This document shows positions 50,437 to 59,263 of a DNA stretch of 64,000 nt, piece after piece. Origin of the DNA: M30B53 sp964600785 (lineage in GTDB: Bacteria > Planctomycetota > Planctomycetia > Pirellulales > UBA1268); assembly GCA_964600785.1 (NCBI GenBank), contig CAZRKH010000126.1, forward strand, positions 28,514 to 92,513, written 5' to 3'. The stretch's first letter is position 1. Each line of letters starts with the position of its first letter. The position numbers and the translations under genes are program-made. The notes beneath the pieces are model-generated. The model ran no database searches. It saw only the letters and a program-made list of their open reading frames with translations, and had not been told where the DNA came from.

Positions 50437-50803
50437 AGGGGCGTTCCGTTCGCGGTGTGCCGCACTCCGGGGCGGTGGCGGGCGGCCGCTCCTTTGGCCG
50501 CCGGCAACTATGGCCCACGAACCGCGGCCGGTCAAAAAAGCCTGCTGTCGCTGCTCGCTGGCGCGCGGACCCTTTTGGCGGCCCGGCAAGGTCGGTCTGC
50601 GGGTCGTGACAGTCCTGCCGGTCGCACGATTTCGCTGCCGATTGCGATTGCGTCGGGATTCAGACAAGTGGCGAGGGCTGGCGTTGGGAGCGGGCACGGT
50701 CCCGATGGTACGATTGGTCGGTGTGAACGGTTCGCCTGCAGAGTTCCGCCCGGCGTTGTTCCATCTGCGGTTTTGTGCCCCGTTTCCAAGGAAGCCCGCC
50801 CGC
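50437..50803. other. 367-base divergent intergenic region (S41 protease / sigma factor)
   Basis: No credible gene or repeat. It contains the minus-strand promoter at 50507-50535. On the plus side a weak TACGAT (near 50708) lies about 95 bases before the sigma gene, without a convincing -35. Confidence 0.55.
50507..50535 (-). promoter_or_regulatory. Sigma-70-like promoter for the S41 protease gene
   Basis: On the minus strand: -35 TTGACC (50535-50530), 17-base spacer, -10 CATAGT (50512-50507). The predicted start of transcription near 50500 fits the TTG 50436 start better than any longer frame. Confidence 0.6.
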
Positions 50804-51463
50804 GTGCCCGAGCCCGAAGCGTCTCCCGCGAGCCAGCCTCCCCAGGGCACCGTCGACCCGCAAGCCACCCAGGTGCTCCTCGAGCAGGTTCGACGGGGCG
50901 ATCGTGGGGCGGTCGACAACCTCCTGCAGCGACACCGCGACGCCCTGCGGAGGATGATTGCCATGCGGATGGATCGTGGCGTTCGGCAGCGGGTCGATGC
51001 CAGCGACATCGTGCAGGACGTGATGGTCGAGGCCAACCGTCGCTTAGGCGACTACCTTGCCAATCCCACGATGCCTTTCCGGCTGTGGCTGCGACACATG
51101 GCCCGCGACCGCCTGATCGACGCCCACCGCCGGCACCGGGTGGCGGCCAGCCGCAGCGTCGACCGGGAGGTTTCGATCGATGCGGGCGACGCGGGCGACC
51201 GCGAGGCGGGCCACCACGGCGGCGGCCTGGTCGATCGCGAGATGACCCCGGCCGCCGCGGCGACCTGGCGGGAGCTGGAGCGGCGGTTCGCCGAGGCGGT
51301 TGAGAAGCTCGAGCCTCAGGATCGCGAGATTGTGCTCCTGCGGCATTTCGAACACCTCAGCACCGCCGAGGCCGCCGAATGTCTCGGCCTCTCCAAGCCG
51401 GCTGCGGGCATGCGATACCTGCGGGCGATGCGGCGGCTGCGGGCCCTCCTCGAGGAAGGCTGA
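50804..51463 (+). CDS. ECF-like sigma factor paired with a Ser/Thr kinase
   Basis: 219 residues from GTG 50804 (AAGGAAG upstream). Sigma region 2 spans about 22-115 (VLLEQVRRGDRGAVDNLLQRHRDALRRM, then VDASDIVQDVMVEANRRLGDYL and PFRLWLRHMARDRLIDAHRRHR); region 4 spans about 155-215 (LEPQDREIVLLRHFEHLSTAEAAECLGLSKPAAGMRYLRAMRRLRALL). An acidic His/Gly-rich linker joins them. The sequence is of the type encoded next to Hanks kinases in planctomycetes, and the kinase gene begins 81 bases downstream. Regulation by phosphorylation is an inference from context. Confidence 0.85.
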   Translation: MPEPEASPASQPPQGTVDPQATQVLLEQVRRGDRGAVDNLLQRHRDALRRMIAMRMDRGVRQRVDASDIVQDVMVEANRRLGDYLANPTMPFRLWLRHMARDRLIDAHRRHRVAASRSVDREVSIDAGDAGDREAGHHGGGLVDREMTPAAAATWRELERRFAEAVEKLEPQDREIVLLRHFEHLSTAEAAECLGLSKPAAGMRYLRAMRRLRALLEEG

Positions 51464-51544
51464 AAGGGCCCTGCCCCTCCCGCGACCGACGCCTACGATG
51501 GTTGAGTGTTGTCGCCGCGAGCCCCGCCCAAGCACTGCCGAGAG

Positions 51545-53257
51545 ATGACAAGCCGTTCCGAATCGACCGCCGCCACGCTCGCCTGCCAGCGTCCGCTTTC
51601 TCTGCAGGAGGAGGAGCGGCTCTCGGAGGTTTTCGAGACCGTCTGCGAGCATCGCGGCGAGGCTGCCGAAGAGGCGCTCGCGAGAGCCGAGCACGAGCAT
51701 CCTGACCTTGCGGGCCATCTCCGTGAACTCTGGGCGGCGGTCTGCCTGACCGACGCGGTGGCCGAGCAGTCAACGATCTTCCAGCTCGACGGGCCGCCGG
51801 CTCGAGAGCCCGCGGTTTCCGCGGCCACGGCCTTGGCGGGCCGCTTCGTGCCCGGCGTCACCGAACTGCCGGCGACGGTCGGCGACTATCAGCTCGTCGA
51901 GGAGCTCGGCCGGGGCGGGATGGGGATCGTCTACAAAGCGGTGCAGCGGAGCCTCGGGCGGACGGTGGCGTTGAAGATGTTGCTCCGCCGCGACCTTGCC
52001 ACCGCCGCCGACGTGGCCCGCTTCCGGACCGAGGCGGAGGCTGCCGCCCAGCTCGACCACCCGAGCATTGTCTCGGTCTATGAGGTCGGTGAATGGGACG
52101 GCCATCCCTACTACAGCATGCGGTACATCGAGGGCACCACGCTCTCCAAGAGGATTGCCGAGGGCACGCTCGGACCCCGCGAGACGGCCGACCTGCTCGC
52201 TACGGTGGCCGAGGCGATCGACGCGGCCCATGCCAGCGGCGTGCTTCATCGTGACCTCAAGCCATCCAACATTCTGATTGACGAGGCGGGCCGGCCGCAT
52301 GTCTCCGACTTCGGCCTCGCAAAGCGGATCGAGGCCGACATGTCGATGACCCATACAGGGGCGATCCTCGGCACGCCCTGCTACATGTCGCCCGAGCAGG
52401 CTGCCGGCAGCCGCGGCGACGTGGGACCCGCGAGCGACGTCTGGAGCATCGGGGCGATCCTCTATCAGGCGCTCACCGGCCACCCGCCCTTCCAGGCGGG
52501 CAACCCCATGGACACGCTGCTGGCGGTTCTCGAGAACGATCCGCCGATGCCGCGGCAGGTGAACCCATCGGTCAACCGTGACCTCGAGATGATCGCGCTG
52601 AAGAGCCTTCAGAAGCCGCAGGAACTCCGCTACGCCTCCGCCGCGGCTCTCGCCGCCGACCTGCGGGCGGTGCTCGCCGGTGAGCCGATCGCGGCCCGGC
52701 GGGGCGGCCTGGCCGACATCGCCGCGAGGGTCTTTCGCGAGACCCACCATGCGGTGGTGCTCGAAAATTGGGGTCTGTTGTGGATGTGGCACTCGGCGGT
52801 GGTGCTCACGCTGTGCATCACGACCGATCTGCTCGTCTGGCAGGGTGTCGTCACCCGCTGGCCCTATCTCGTGCTCTGGGGCGGTGGGCTCGCCTTGTGG
52901 GCACCGATTTTCTGGGCTCTCCGCAGTCGGGCAGGCCCGGTCACCGCGGTCGAGCGGCAGATCGCCCATGTCTGGGGCGGGGCGGTGATCGCGAGCGTGT
53001 TCTTGTTTTGGCTCGAGGCGTTGATGGGGCTGCCGGTGCTCGCCCTTTCCCCGGTGCTCGCGCTTCTTGCCGGGCTCGTGTTTTTCGTGAAGGCGGGCAT
53101 CCTTTCGGGAGCCTTCTACGTGCAGGCCGCGGTACTTTTTGCCACCGCTTTTGTGATGTGTCTCGCCGGAGATGTGGAGCACATCGTGTTTGGAATCGTC
53201 AGCGGTCTGTGCTTTTTCATTCCGGGGCTGAAATATTTTCGCCAGCGGCAGCATTGA
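51545..53257 (+). CDS. Hanks-type Ser/Thr protein kinase with C-terminal membrane domain
   Basis: 570 residues. N-terminal 110 residues are helical and soluble (LSLQEEERLSEVFETVCEHRG). The kinase domain (about 114-380) is complete: GRGGMG (122-127), VALKML with Lys144, HRDLKPSN (235-242), SDFGLAK with Asp255, the APE-equivalent MSPEQ (281-285) and DVWSIGAIL. After it come about six hydrophobic segments (from about 410 to 562, for example LLWMWHSAVVLTLCITTDLLVW), with no obvious extracellular sensor. It is co-oriented with the ECF sigma gene, so the two likely form a signalling unit; the PP2C at 37895 could oppose it. ATG 51545 was preferred over an upstream Pro-rich start. Confidence 0.9.
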   Translation: MTSRSESTAATLACQRPLSLQEEERLSEVFETVCEHRGEAAEEALARAEHEHPDLAGHLRELWAAVCLTDAVAEQSTIFQLDGPPAREPAVSAATALAGRFVPGVTELPATVGDYQLVEELGRGGMGIVYKAVQRSLGRTVALKMLLRRDLATAADVARFRTEAEAAAQLDHPSIVSVYEVGEWDGHPYYSMRYIEGTTLSKRIAEGTLGPRETADLLATVAEAIDAAHASGVLHRDLKPSNILIDEAGRPHVSDFGLAKRIEADMSMTHTGAILGTPCYMSPEQAAGSRGDVGPASDVWSIGAILYQALTGHPPFQAGNPMDTLLAVLENDPPMPRQVNPSVNRDLEMIALKSLQKPQELRYASAAALAADLRAVLAGEPIAARRGGLADIAARVFRETHHAVVLENWGLLWMWHSAVVLTLCITTDLLVWQGVVTRWPYLVLWGGGLALWAPIFWALRSRAGPVTAVERQIAHVWGGAVIASVFLFWLEALMGLPVLALSPVLALLAGLVFFVKAGILSGAFYVQAAVLFATAFVMCLAGDVEHIVFGIVSGLCFFIPGLKYFRQRQH

Positions 53258-53308
53258 TTCCGAAGGTATCGATTCGCATCAGTTGATCGGCCGAGGGGTC
53301 GTGCCCGA

Positions 53309-54928
53309 TCAGAGCCCACCGCTTGAAGGAATGAACAGCGTGGCCACCCAGTAGCAGGTCGCGGCAAGGGCCATCGCCACCGGCAGCGTGAGAATCCAGG
53401 CCAGGGCGATGTCGCGGACGGTGCCTCCCTGGATGCCAGACTTGTTGGCCCACATCGTGCCGGCCACGCCACTGGAAAGCACGTGGGTGGTGCTCACCGG
53501 CAGCCCGCCGTAGTCGGCCATCCCGATGGTTGCGGCGGCCACGAGTTCCGCGGCCGCCCCCTGGGCGTAGGTCAGATGGGTTTTGCCGATTTTCTCACCG
53601 ACGGTGACCACGATCCGCTTCCAGCCGACCATCGTTCCCAAGCCGAGACACAAGGCCACACCCATTACCACCCATTCCGGCACGTATTCCACAGGCTCGG
53701 CCAGTTGGCCGGAGAGGCCAAGCAGGAGTGTGCGACGGTCCTCGGCCATCTGATCGCCGAAGTAGTGCACCAGGGTGCGAACCGAGGCCCCCAGTTCCAC
53801 CAGATGGGTCCGCACCTCCCACCGCTTGTCGGCCTCCAGATCGCCGAAGCTCTCCTTGCCGTCCAGGGCGCCGGCCACGCTCTTGGCAAGTGGCAGCGGA
53901 TCGAGCGTGGCCAGCACGGCATCGGCCTTGGGAAACGGATCGACCACCTGATCGACCACGCTGCGGGGCTTGTAGAAGTCGAAGGTGGCGTAGGGTTCGA
54001 TCGTCGAGGCGACCGCACGGTTTCGCTCGAAGGTCATCATCTTTTGGTTCTTCATCATCGCCTCGACCCGGGCGGTGGCCATGTGCTCTTCCTTGAGCGC
54101 CGTCATCGCCTCCACGATCTCGGGGGCCGAGAGTTCCGCCTCGAGCTTGCGGGCTGCCTCCACGATCGCGGTGATGTCCTCGCGGCTGGTGCCCATGTTC
54201 AGCGCGTAGGTTGCGGGCACGATGCCGATGAGCACGAGCATGATCAGCCCCATGCCCTTCTGGCCGTCGTTGGAACCGTGGGCGAAACTCACGCCGGTGC
54301 AGGTGCCGATCAGGATGCCGCGAATCCACCAGGGCGGGGGCGCTTCGGAATCGGGTGGTTCGTAGAGTTTCTTGGAGGGGATCAGCCGCTTGCCGATCAA
54401 AAGCAGGCCCGCGGCCAGGCCGAAGCCCACCAGCGGCGAAAGCAGCAGGGCCATCCCGACCTCACCCGCCTTGTGCCAATTGATGCCCTTGAAAAGCGAG
54501 CCGTGTTCCAGCCAGGCGTTCATCATGCCCACGCCCATGATCGAGCCGATGAGGGAATGGGAACTCGAAGCCGGCAGCCCGCGATACCAGGTGGCGAAGT
54601 TCCAGATGATCGCCGCGGCAAGAAGCGAGAGCACCATCGCCAGGCCGCGGGATTCCTTGATGTTTACCAGCAGGTCGACCGGCAGCAGGTGCACGATGCT
54701 GAAGGCGACGCCGATGCCGCCGGCATGGACCCCGATGAAGTTCCACAGGCCCGACCAGATCACCGCCGGGGTGGGCTTGAGGCTCTTGGTATAGATCACC
54801 GTGGCGACCGCATTGGCGGTGTCATGGAAGCCGTTGACGCACTCGAAGCCGAAGGCGATCACAAGCGCCGTAATCAGCAGGAACACCTGTCCGGTCGAGA
54901 GGGAAGCGAAAGCCTCGAAGAGTTCCAT
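53309..54928 (-). CDS. PiT-family inorganic phosphate transporter
   Basis: Inner-membrane phosphate symporter, 539 residues. The duplicated PiT signature is present: FGFECVNGFHDTANAVATVI near the N-terminus and GTCTGVSFAHGSNDGQKGMGL in the second half. Two blocks of helices flank a long central cytoplasmic region (about residues 250-395), which is acidic and helical (AIVEAARKLEAELSAPEIVEAMTALKEEH and FGDLEADKRWEVRTHLVELG). A C-terminal block has GWKRIVVTVGEKIGKTHLTYAQGAAAELVAA. ATG 54928 was chosen over a Pro/Arg-rich extension that overlaps the divergent promoter region. No PhoU-like gene is adjacent. Confidence 0.92.
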   Translation of the reverse strand: MELFEAFASLSTGQVFLLITALVIAFGFECVNGFHDTANAVATVIYTKSLKPTPAVIWSGLWNFIGVHAGGIGVAFSIVHLLPVDLLVNIKESRGLAMVLSLLAAAIIWNFATWYRGLPASSSHSLIGSIMGVGMMNAWLEHGSLFKGINWHKAGEVGMALLLSPLVGFGLAAGLLLIGKRLIPSKKLYEPPDSEAPPPWWIRGILIGTCTGVSFAHGSNDGQKGMGLIMLVLIGIVPATYALNMGTSREDITAIVEAARKLEAELSAPEIVEAMTALKEEHMATARVEAMMKNQKMMTFERNRAVASTIEPYATFDFYKPRSVVDQVVDPFPKADAVLATLDPLPLAKSVAGALDGKESFGDLEADKRWEVRTHLVELGASVRTLVHYFGDQMAEDRRTLLLGLSGQLAEPVEYVPEWVVMGVALCLGLGTMVGWKRIVVTVGEKIGKTHLTYAQGAAAELVAAATIGMADYGGLPVSTTHVLSSGVAGTMWANKSGIQGGTVRDIALAWILTLPVAMALAATCYWVATLFIPSSGGL

Positions 54929-55188
54929 GGTCGCCTGCTCCGTGCCACCTGTCCTGTGCCTGTGCGGCTGACGGGATCGGAACCCCGGCGGACGAAAGCC
55001 CGAGCCTAGGACGGCCGCGGTGGCCCCACAAGCGGCCCGGCATTCCGTGACACAATTCTCACAATCCCGGTTTCCGCTCGAGATACCGCCTGGCAAAGGT
55101 CGGGCGGCTCAAACATTTGCCCGGCCGTTTTCGTAGAATCGGGGACTGTGGACGACGGTGGAAGCAACGAAACCGCGACGAGGCAGGC

Positions 55189-55974
55189 ATGGCGAGGGGC
55201 GAGAGAATCGCGGCGGATCGACGCATCGGCGTCGCGGGCCCGGCCTACTCCCACATCGGGATCGACATGGGTGACGGCACGGTGGTGCACGCCCGGCCGT
55301 ATCGCTTCGGACGGCTTTTGGGTGGTGGCGGCGTGGTGCGAACAAGCCTCGCAGAGTTTGCCGGTGGGCACGCGGTGCGGGTGGTCAGCGAGCCGCCGGC
55401 CGCCTTTCCGCCCGAAGAGGTGGCTGCCCGGGCCGAGCGGCACGTCGGCCGCAACGGCTATTCGGTGGTCATCGACAACTGCGAACATTTTGCCACCTGG
55501 TGCGCCACCGGTCGCCGGATGAGCCGCCAGATCGACATCCTCGCCGGCAGGGTCGGCCGGATGGCCGCCCGGGCGGCCACGGCGGTCGGGGCGAGGAGCG
55601 TGGCCGAGGGTGCCGCCCAGGTTGCGGTGCGGACCGCGGTGGGCACCACCGCCCGGGTCGGCCTGCGGAGTTTTGTGCCGGCTGTGCTCGCCGCCGAAGG
55701 CGTGGCGATGGCTGTCGAGTGGAAGGCTCACAGGGCCGGCCGCGACGAGCAGGCCTGCCGTCATGCCGCGGATGCCGCGGGCATGGCCACCTCGGCGGCG
55801 ATCTTCGCGGCCGCAGCGGCGGTCACGGGACCTGCCGGCCTGCTCCTCGGAGCCTGCACGGGCGCGGCAATCTGGGCCGGCACGGGCCTCGTTTCCCGGG
55901 CATCGACCTGGGCCGGCGAGCGAGCGGCCCGCGGAGTCTCGGCTTTGGCGGTGCGTGGCGGGGAGCCCCGCTGA
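55189..55974 (+). CDS. LRAT-domain protein (permuted NlpC/P60 fold)
   Basis: 261 residues. The N-terminal 110 residues are an LRAT-type domain: SHIGIDMGDGTVVHARPYRF provides His22 and His34, and VVIDNCEHFATWC provides the catalytic Cys98 in the NCEHF motif. LRAT-like proteins are thiol acyltransferases, amidases or proteases of the papain-like fold. The rest (about 115-261) is Ala/Gly-rich with two or three hydrophobic stretches (SFVPAVLAAEGVAMAVEW, AIFAAAAAVTGPAGLLLG), suggesting membrane association at the C-terminus. Its TGA stop abuts the stop of the convergent oxidoreductase gene in TGATCA. Confidence 0.75.
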   Translation: MARGERIAADRRIGVAGPAYSHIGIDMGDGTVVHARPYRFGRLLGGGGVVRTSLAEFAGGHAVRVVSEPPAAFPPEEVAARAERHVGRNGYSVVIDNCEHFATWCATGRRMSRQIDILAGRVGRMAARAATAVGARSVAEGAAQVAVRTAVGTTARVGLRSFVPAVLAAEGVAMAVEWKAHRAGRDEQACRHAADAAGMATSAAIFAAAAAVTGPAGLLLGACTGAAIWAGTGLVSRASTWAGERAARGVSALAVRGGEPR

Positions 55975-57318
55975 TCAGACGAGCTTCGTCTTCCCGGGAA
56001 TCGCATGGCCCGGCGCGGGCAGCGACGAATCCCAGGTGAGATCCTTTGGAAACAGGTCGAGCTGCGATTGCTCGGCCAGAAAGTCGAACTCGACCCGCTT
56101 GCCGGTGTAGGCGGCGATCCTGCCGAGCACCGCGGTCAGTGAGCTTCTCGCGGTCTCGGCAAACTCCACGATCGGCGAGCCGACGCGAATCGATTCAACG
56201 AGATCTTTGTGTTCCTGCTTGTAGGCGTCGGAGATTTTGCCCCCCATCTTCCAGATCTCCTTGCCGGCGAGATCGACGATCCTTGAACCACTGTTGATCG
56301 CCCCGATGAAGCAGGTGCCCTTGGTGCCGTGGATCACGCTCCCGTTGTCGCCGGTGGTGCCGGGGATCTGCCGGCACATGAAGGAGATGATCTTGCCGCC
56401 CGGGTATTCGTAGTCGATGCTCATGCTATCCCACATCTCGCTGTCGGCCGGCCGCGTGAATCGACCGCCTGAGCCGTAGGCCGACTCGGGCGGTGAGTCC
56501 ATCACCCAATTGATCGTGTCGATGTTGTGGACGGCCTGCTCGGTGATCTGGTCACCACTGAGCCAGATGAAGTGCATCCAGTTGTTGATCTGGTATTCGG
56601 CGTCGCTCATGCCGTCCTTGCGGCCGCGATACCAGATACCGCTGGAGCAGTAGCGGGTGGTACCGGAGATGATCTCGCCGATCGTCCCGGAGCGGATCTG
56701 CTCCACCGCCCCGATGTAGTTCACCTGCCGGCGATACTGGGTGCCGGTCACGATCGCCGTCTTGCCGGCCTTCGCCTTCTCGTGTGCCTCCAGGCAGATC
56801 CGGTAGCCGGCTGGATCGACGCAGGCGGGCTTTTCAGCAAAGACATGCTTGCCGGCCTCAACCGCCTCGAGCACGTATCTCGGCCGGAAGCCCGGAGGCG
56901 TGGTCACGAGCACGAGGTCGACATCGGGGTCCTCGAGCACTTTTTTGTAGCCTTCAAGGCCACCGTGAATCTTGGCGTCGGCAAGATCGACCTTTTCCGG
57001 ATGGGCCTTCGACATCGATCTCCGCAGGGCATCGCACTTCTCGGGATAGACGTCGGCCGCCGCCACAAGTTTCACGCCCTCGTTGATCGAGAGTGAGTCG
57101 TTGACCGCCCCGGAGCCACGGCCGCCACAGCCGATGATTCCCATCCGTACCTCGCGGATCGACTCCCCCGCCGCTGCGGAGGAGTGGAAGCCGAGGCCTG
57201 CGGCCACCGAGGCGGCCGACACCGCTCCTCCGGCAAGAAATTCTCGCCGTGCGGTGGAGCCCGGAACAGCCTGCGCGGTTTCTTGCGACACGCTCCCCGA
57301 ATCGTCAGGCCGAGTCAT
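55975..57318 (-). CDS. Tat-exported Gfo/Idh/MocA-family oxidoreductase
   Basis: NAD(P)-dependent sugar or polyol oxidoreductase, 447 residues. A Tat signal (STARREFLAGGAVSAASVAAGLGF) directs it across the membrane folded, as is common for planctomycete members. The Rossmann motif is MGIIGCGGRGSG (59-70), and the family EKP motif is in KHVFAEKPACVDPAG. The C-terminal domain has IIWYRG-type segments (SGIWYRGRKDGMSDAEYQINNW) and the catalytic His region EQAVHNIDTINW. Long frame extension to 57549 was rejected because the Tat motif starts at 57318. It is encoded in the same direction as the DUF429 and ThuA genes. Confidence 0.9.
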   Translation of the reverse strand: MTRPDDSGSVSQETAQAVPGSTARREFLAGGAVSAASVAAGLGFHSSAAAGESIREVRMGIIGCGGRGSGAVNDSLSINEGVKLVAAADVYPEKCDALRRSMSKAHPEKVDLADAKIHGGLEGYKKVLEDPDVDLVLVTTPPGFRPRYVLEAVEAGKHVFAEKPACVDPAGYRICLEAHEKAKAGKTAIVTGTQYRRQVNYIGAVEQIRSGTIGEIISGTTRYCSSGIWYRGRKDGMSDAEYQINNWMHFIWLSGDQITEQAVHNIDTINWVMDSPPESAYGSGGRFTRPADSEMWDSMSIDYEYPGGKIISFMCRQIPGTTGDNGSVIHGTKGTCFIGAINSGSRIVDLAGKEIWKMGGKISDAYKQEHKDLVESIRVGSPIVEFAETARSSLTAVLGRIAAYTGKRVEFDFLAEQSQLDLFPKDLTWDSSLPAPGHAIPGKTKLV

Positions 57319-57391
57319 GGAATCATCCTCGAGGTTGATGAGAAAAGTAAGTAACAAACCCTCGACAAGGCTACCACTCACCGCAACGCGG

Positions 57392-58327
57392 TCAACGCAA
57401 ACGACCGCGGAATGGTGATCGAATGGATGAATCAGCGGTGATTGCCGATGCGTGCATGCCGATCGCCGCATCCTGCGGCACCGAGGCGATCCAGCCCTCG
57501 AGGGGGTCGAGTTCGGTGGGCAGACCGTAGCCGGGAAGGCCCGCGGCATGGGCCGCCTGCAGCGAGCAGATCACCGCATCGAGCAGGTCGCCTTGGCCGT
57601 CGGCCATCAGTCGCCGCTGCCAGCGGGGGGAGGCCTCGAGCCGCACGGCAAGACCCGCCGAGCCCTCGCGGAGCGCGGCGACGATTCGCCGTCGGGCATG
57701 CCGGCGGGCGGGTGTCTGGGCGGCGGGAGTGTCGCTCTTGTAGGAATCGCGGCAGACCTGGCGGGCGGTGAAGCCCGGGTAGGCCTCGAGGGCGACCTTC
57801 AGCCTGGCATGGCCACGACGGCCGTGGCGGCAGCGGGCCGCGGGATGCCTGTGGGCGGGAAACACGAGCCCTGCTGCAAGCATCCGGCCGATACCCGCGT
57901 GCATCATCCAGGCCACCGGAGGATTGGTCCACCGCATCGCCGGGCTCGACCCGGCCGGCCGGTCAGTTTTTCTCCAGGCAAACTTATTGCCCACTGGCCG
58001 GCGATCACACCACCGCTTGAAGACATTTCGCAGTTCGTCTCTTGGCCGGCGGCAGTAGTCGCGGACAAGCTGCGGCCAACGGGTCGGCCAGCCTTCGTGC
58101 TCGACGAGGCTTCGCGGCTGTCCGAAGGGCAGGTCGAAGCCGCCGATCCAGCACCCCGGCTCGGCCAGGAAGTCCTCGAAGGCCGCAAAACTCTGCAGTT
58201 CACGCACCTCATCGAGCCGGTAGCGATCCAAGGGCCGCGTCGGGATCCACTCGCCGAGAGCGAGGGTGATCGGCTTTTTTGGCGAAGGGGCCGAGGTGAA
58301 GTCGACGCCGATCACAATCCGGCTCAT
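57392..58327 (-). CDS. DUF429-domain protein
   Basis: 311 residues. The N-terminus MSRIVIGVDFTSAPSPKKP and the segment WIGGFDLPFGQP are typical of DUF429, an RNase H-like-fold family predicted to be nucleases. The central VALEAYPGFTARQVCRDSYKSD and C-terminal QGDLLDAVICSLQAAHAA also fit. Several conserved acidic residues (Asp9, Asp in FDLPFG, Asp in LLDAV) could form a metal site. No signal peptide, so cytoplasmic. It lies 5 bases downstream of the ThuA gene's stop on the other side, within a run of minus-strand genes. Confidence 0.75.
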   Translation of the reverse strand: MSRIVIGVDFTSAPSPKKPITLALGEWIPTRPLDRYRLDEVRELQSFAAFEDFLAEPGCWIGGFDLPFGQPRSLVEHEGWPTRWPQLVRDYCRRPRDELRNVFKRWCDRRPVGNKFAWRKTDRPAGSSPAMRWTNPPVAWMMHAGIGRMLAAGLVFPAHRHPAARCRHGRRGHARLKVALEAYPGFTARQVCRDSYKSDTPAAQTPARRHARRRIVAALREGSAGLAVRLEASPRWQRRLMADGQGDLLDAVICSLQAAHAAGLPGYGLPTELDPLEGWIASVPQDAAIGMHASAITADSSIRSPFRGRLR

Positions 58328-58332
58328 GCGAA

Positions 58333-59241
58333 TTATTCGAAGGGACGGCTGCTCGGGGCGTCGGCGGTGGGGAAGTCATCGGGAATCGGTGTGCTCACCG
58401 CGCCGGTGGCGGCCCACTCGCAGCCTCGCAGCAAACTCGTGATGAAGCCCACGCACTCCTGCGACTCGTTGGCATGGCCCATCGGCGTGTGGAACACCCG
58501 GCCGTCACCGTAGTGAATCGTCATCAGCATCGGCTCGTGACGCTTGGTGGCGGGTGAGTAGGCGGTCGCGAGCACCTCGAGGTTTTCCGCCGGCCCCCGG
58601 AGGCGGTCGTAGAGTTCGTCCTTGGCGTGCATCCAAGTTGAGGGCATGCCGGCGGTGATCGGATGGTCGGTGTTGCGGATGATGATTGCGAACGGCGCCT
58701 GCGGCCCATGGCTGCCGCCGCGGCCCGGCGAGGTGTCGCGAACGAGTTTTCCCGCGTCGTCGTAGTAGACGTAAGGGCCGCTTTTTTCGCTGCGGCCGCC
58801 CCATCCGCCGAGGCCGATCATTTCGTTGTAGGCAGGCCACTGCGGGAAGGAATTGTCGGCCGCGTGCACGACCACCAGTCCACCGCCGCCCGCCATGTAG
58901 TCCTCGAAGGCCTTTTTCGTCTCGGGCTTCCACTCGGCGGCACCATGGCCGAAGTTGCAGATCACCACGTCGTACTTCGCGAAGGCGGGCTCGAAGGAGG
59001 GATCGGGGCCCTGCGGGGCATGGGTCGCGATATCGACGCTGAAGCGGCCGGAGTCCTGCAGATACCGCTTCATCATCCGCGTCGTCTGCGGCCAGTTACC
59101 ATGGTTGTTCTGCCCGTCGATGATCAGGGCCGCGAGCGGCTCAGCCGAGGCCGCGGGCTCCGCTGCAAGGCCGACGATCGGCAGGACCGCAAGCAGGGAG
59201 ACAGACAGGATGAAACGGAAACTCGAAAGTGACACCATCAT
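58333..59241 (-). CDS. Secreted ThuA-domain protein
   Basis: 302 residues with a signal peptide (SFRFILSVSLLAVLPIVGLAA). The ThuA (trehalose-utilisation) class-I-glutamine-amidotransferase-like fold is shown by LAALIIDGQNNHGNWPQTTRMMKRYL, YDVVICNFGHGAAEW, MAGGGGLVVVHAADNSFPQWPAYNEMIGLGGWGGR and MLMTIHYGDGRVFHTPMGH. These proteins are abundant in planctomycetes and are linked to sugar metabolism. The start is ATG 59241 or 59238, within the CATCATG shared with the divergent sulfatase frame. It is divergent from the sulfatase, so both may respond to the same polysaccharide. Confidence 0.85.
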   Translation of the reverse strand: MMVSLSSFRFILSVSLLAVLPIVGLAAEPAASAEPLAALIIDGQNNHGNWPQTTRMMKRYLQDSGRFSVDIATHAPQGPDPSFEPAFAKYDVVICNFGHGAAEWKPETKKAFEDYMAGGGGLVVVHAADNSFPQWPAYNEMIGLGGWGGRSEKSGPYVYYDDAGKLVRDTSPGRGGSHGPQAPFAIIIRNTDHPITAGMPSTWMHAKDELYDRLRGPAENLEVLATAYSPATKRHEPMLMTIHYGDGRVFHTPMGHANESQECVGFITSLLRGCEWAATGAVSTPIPDDFPTADAPSSRPFE

Positions 59242-59263
59242 GCAATTCCTCGGGGCCCATGGC

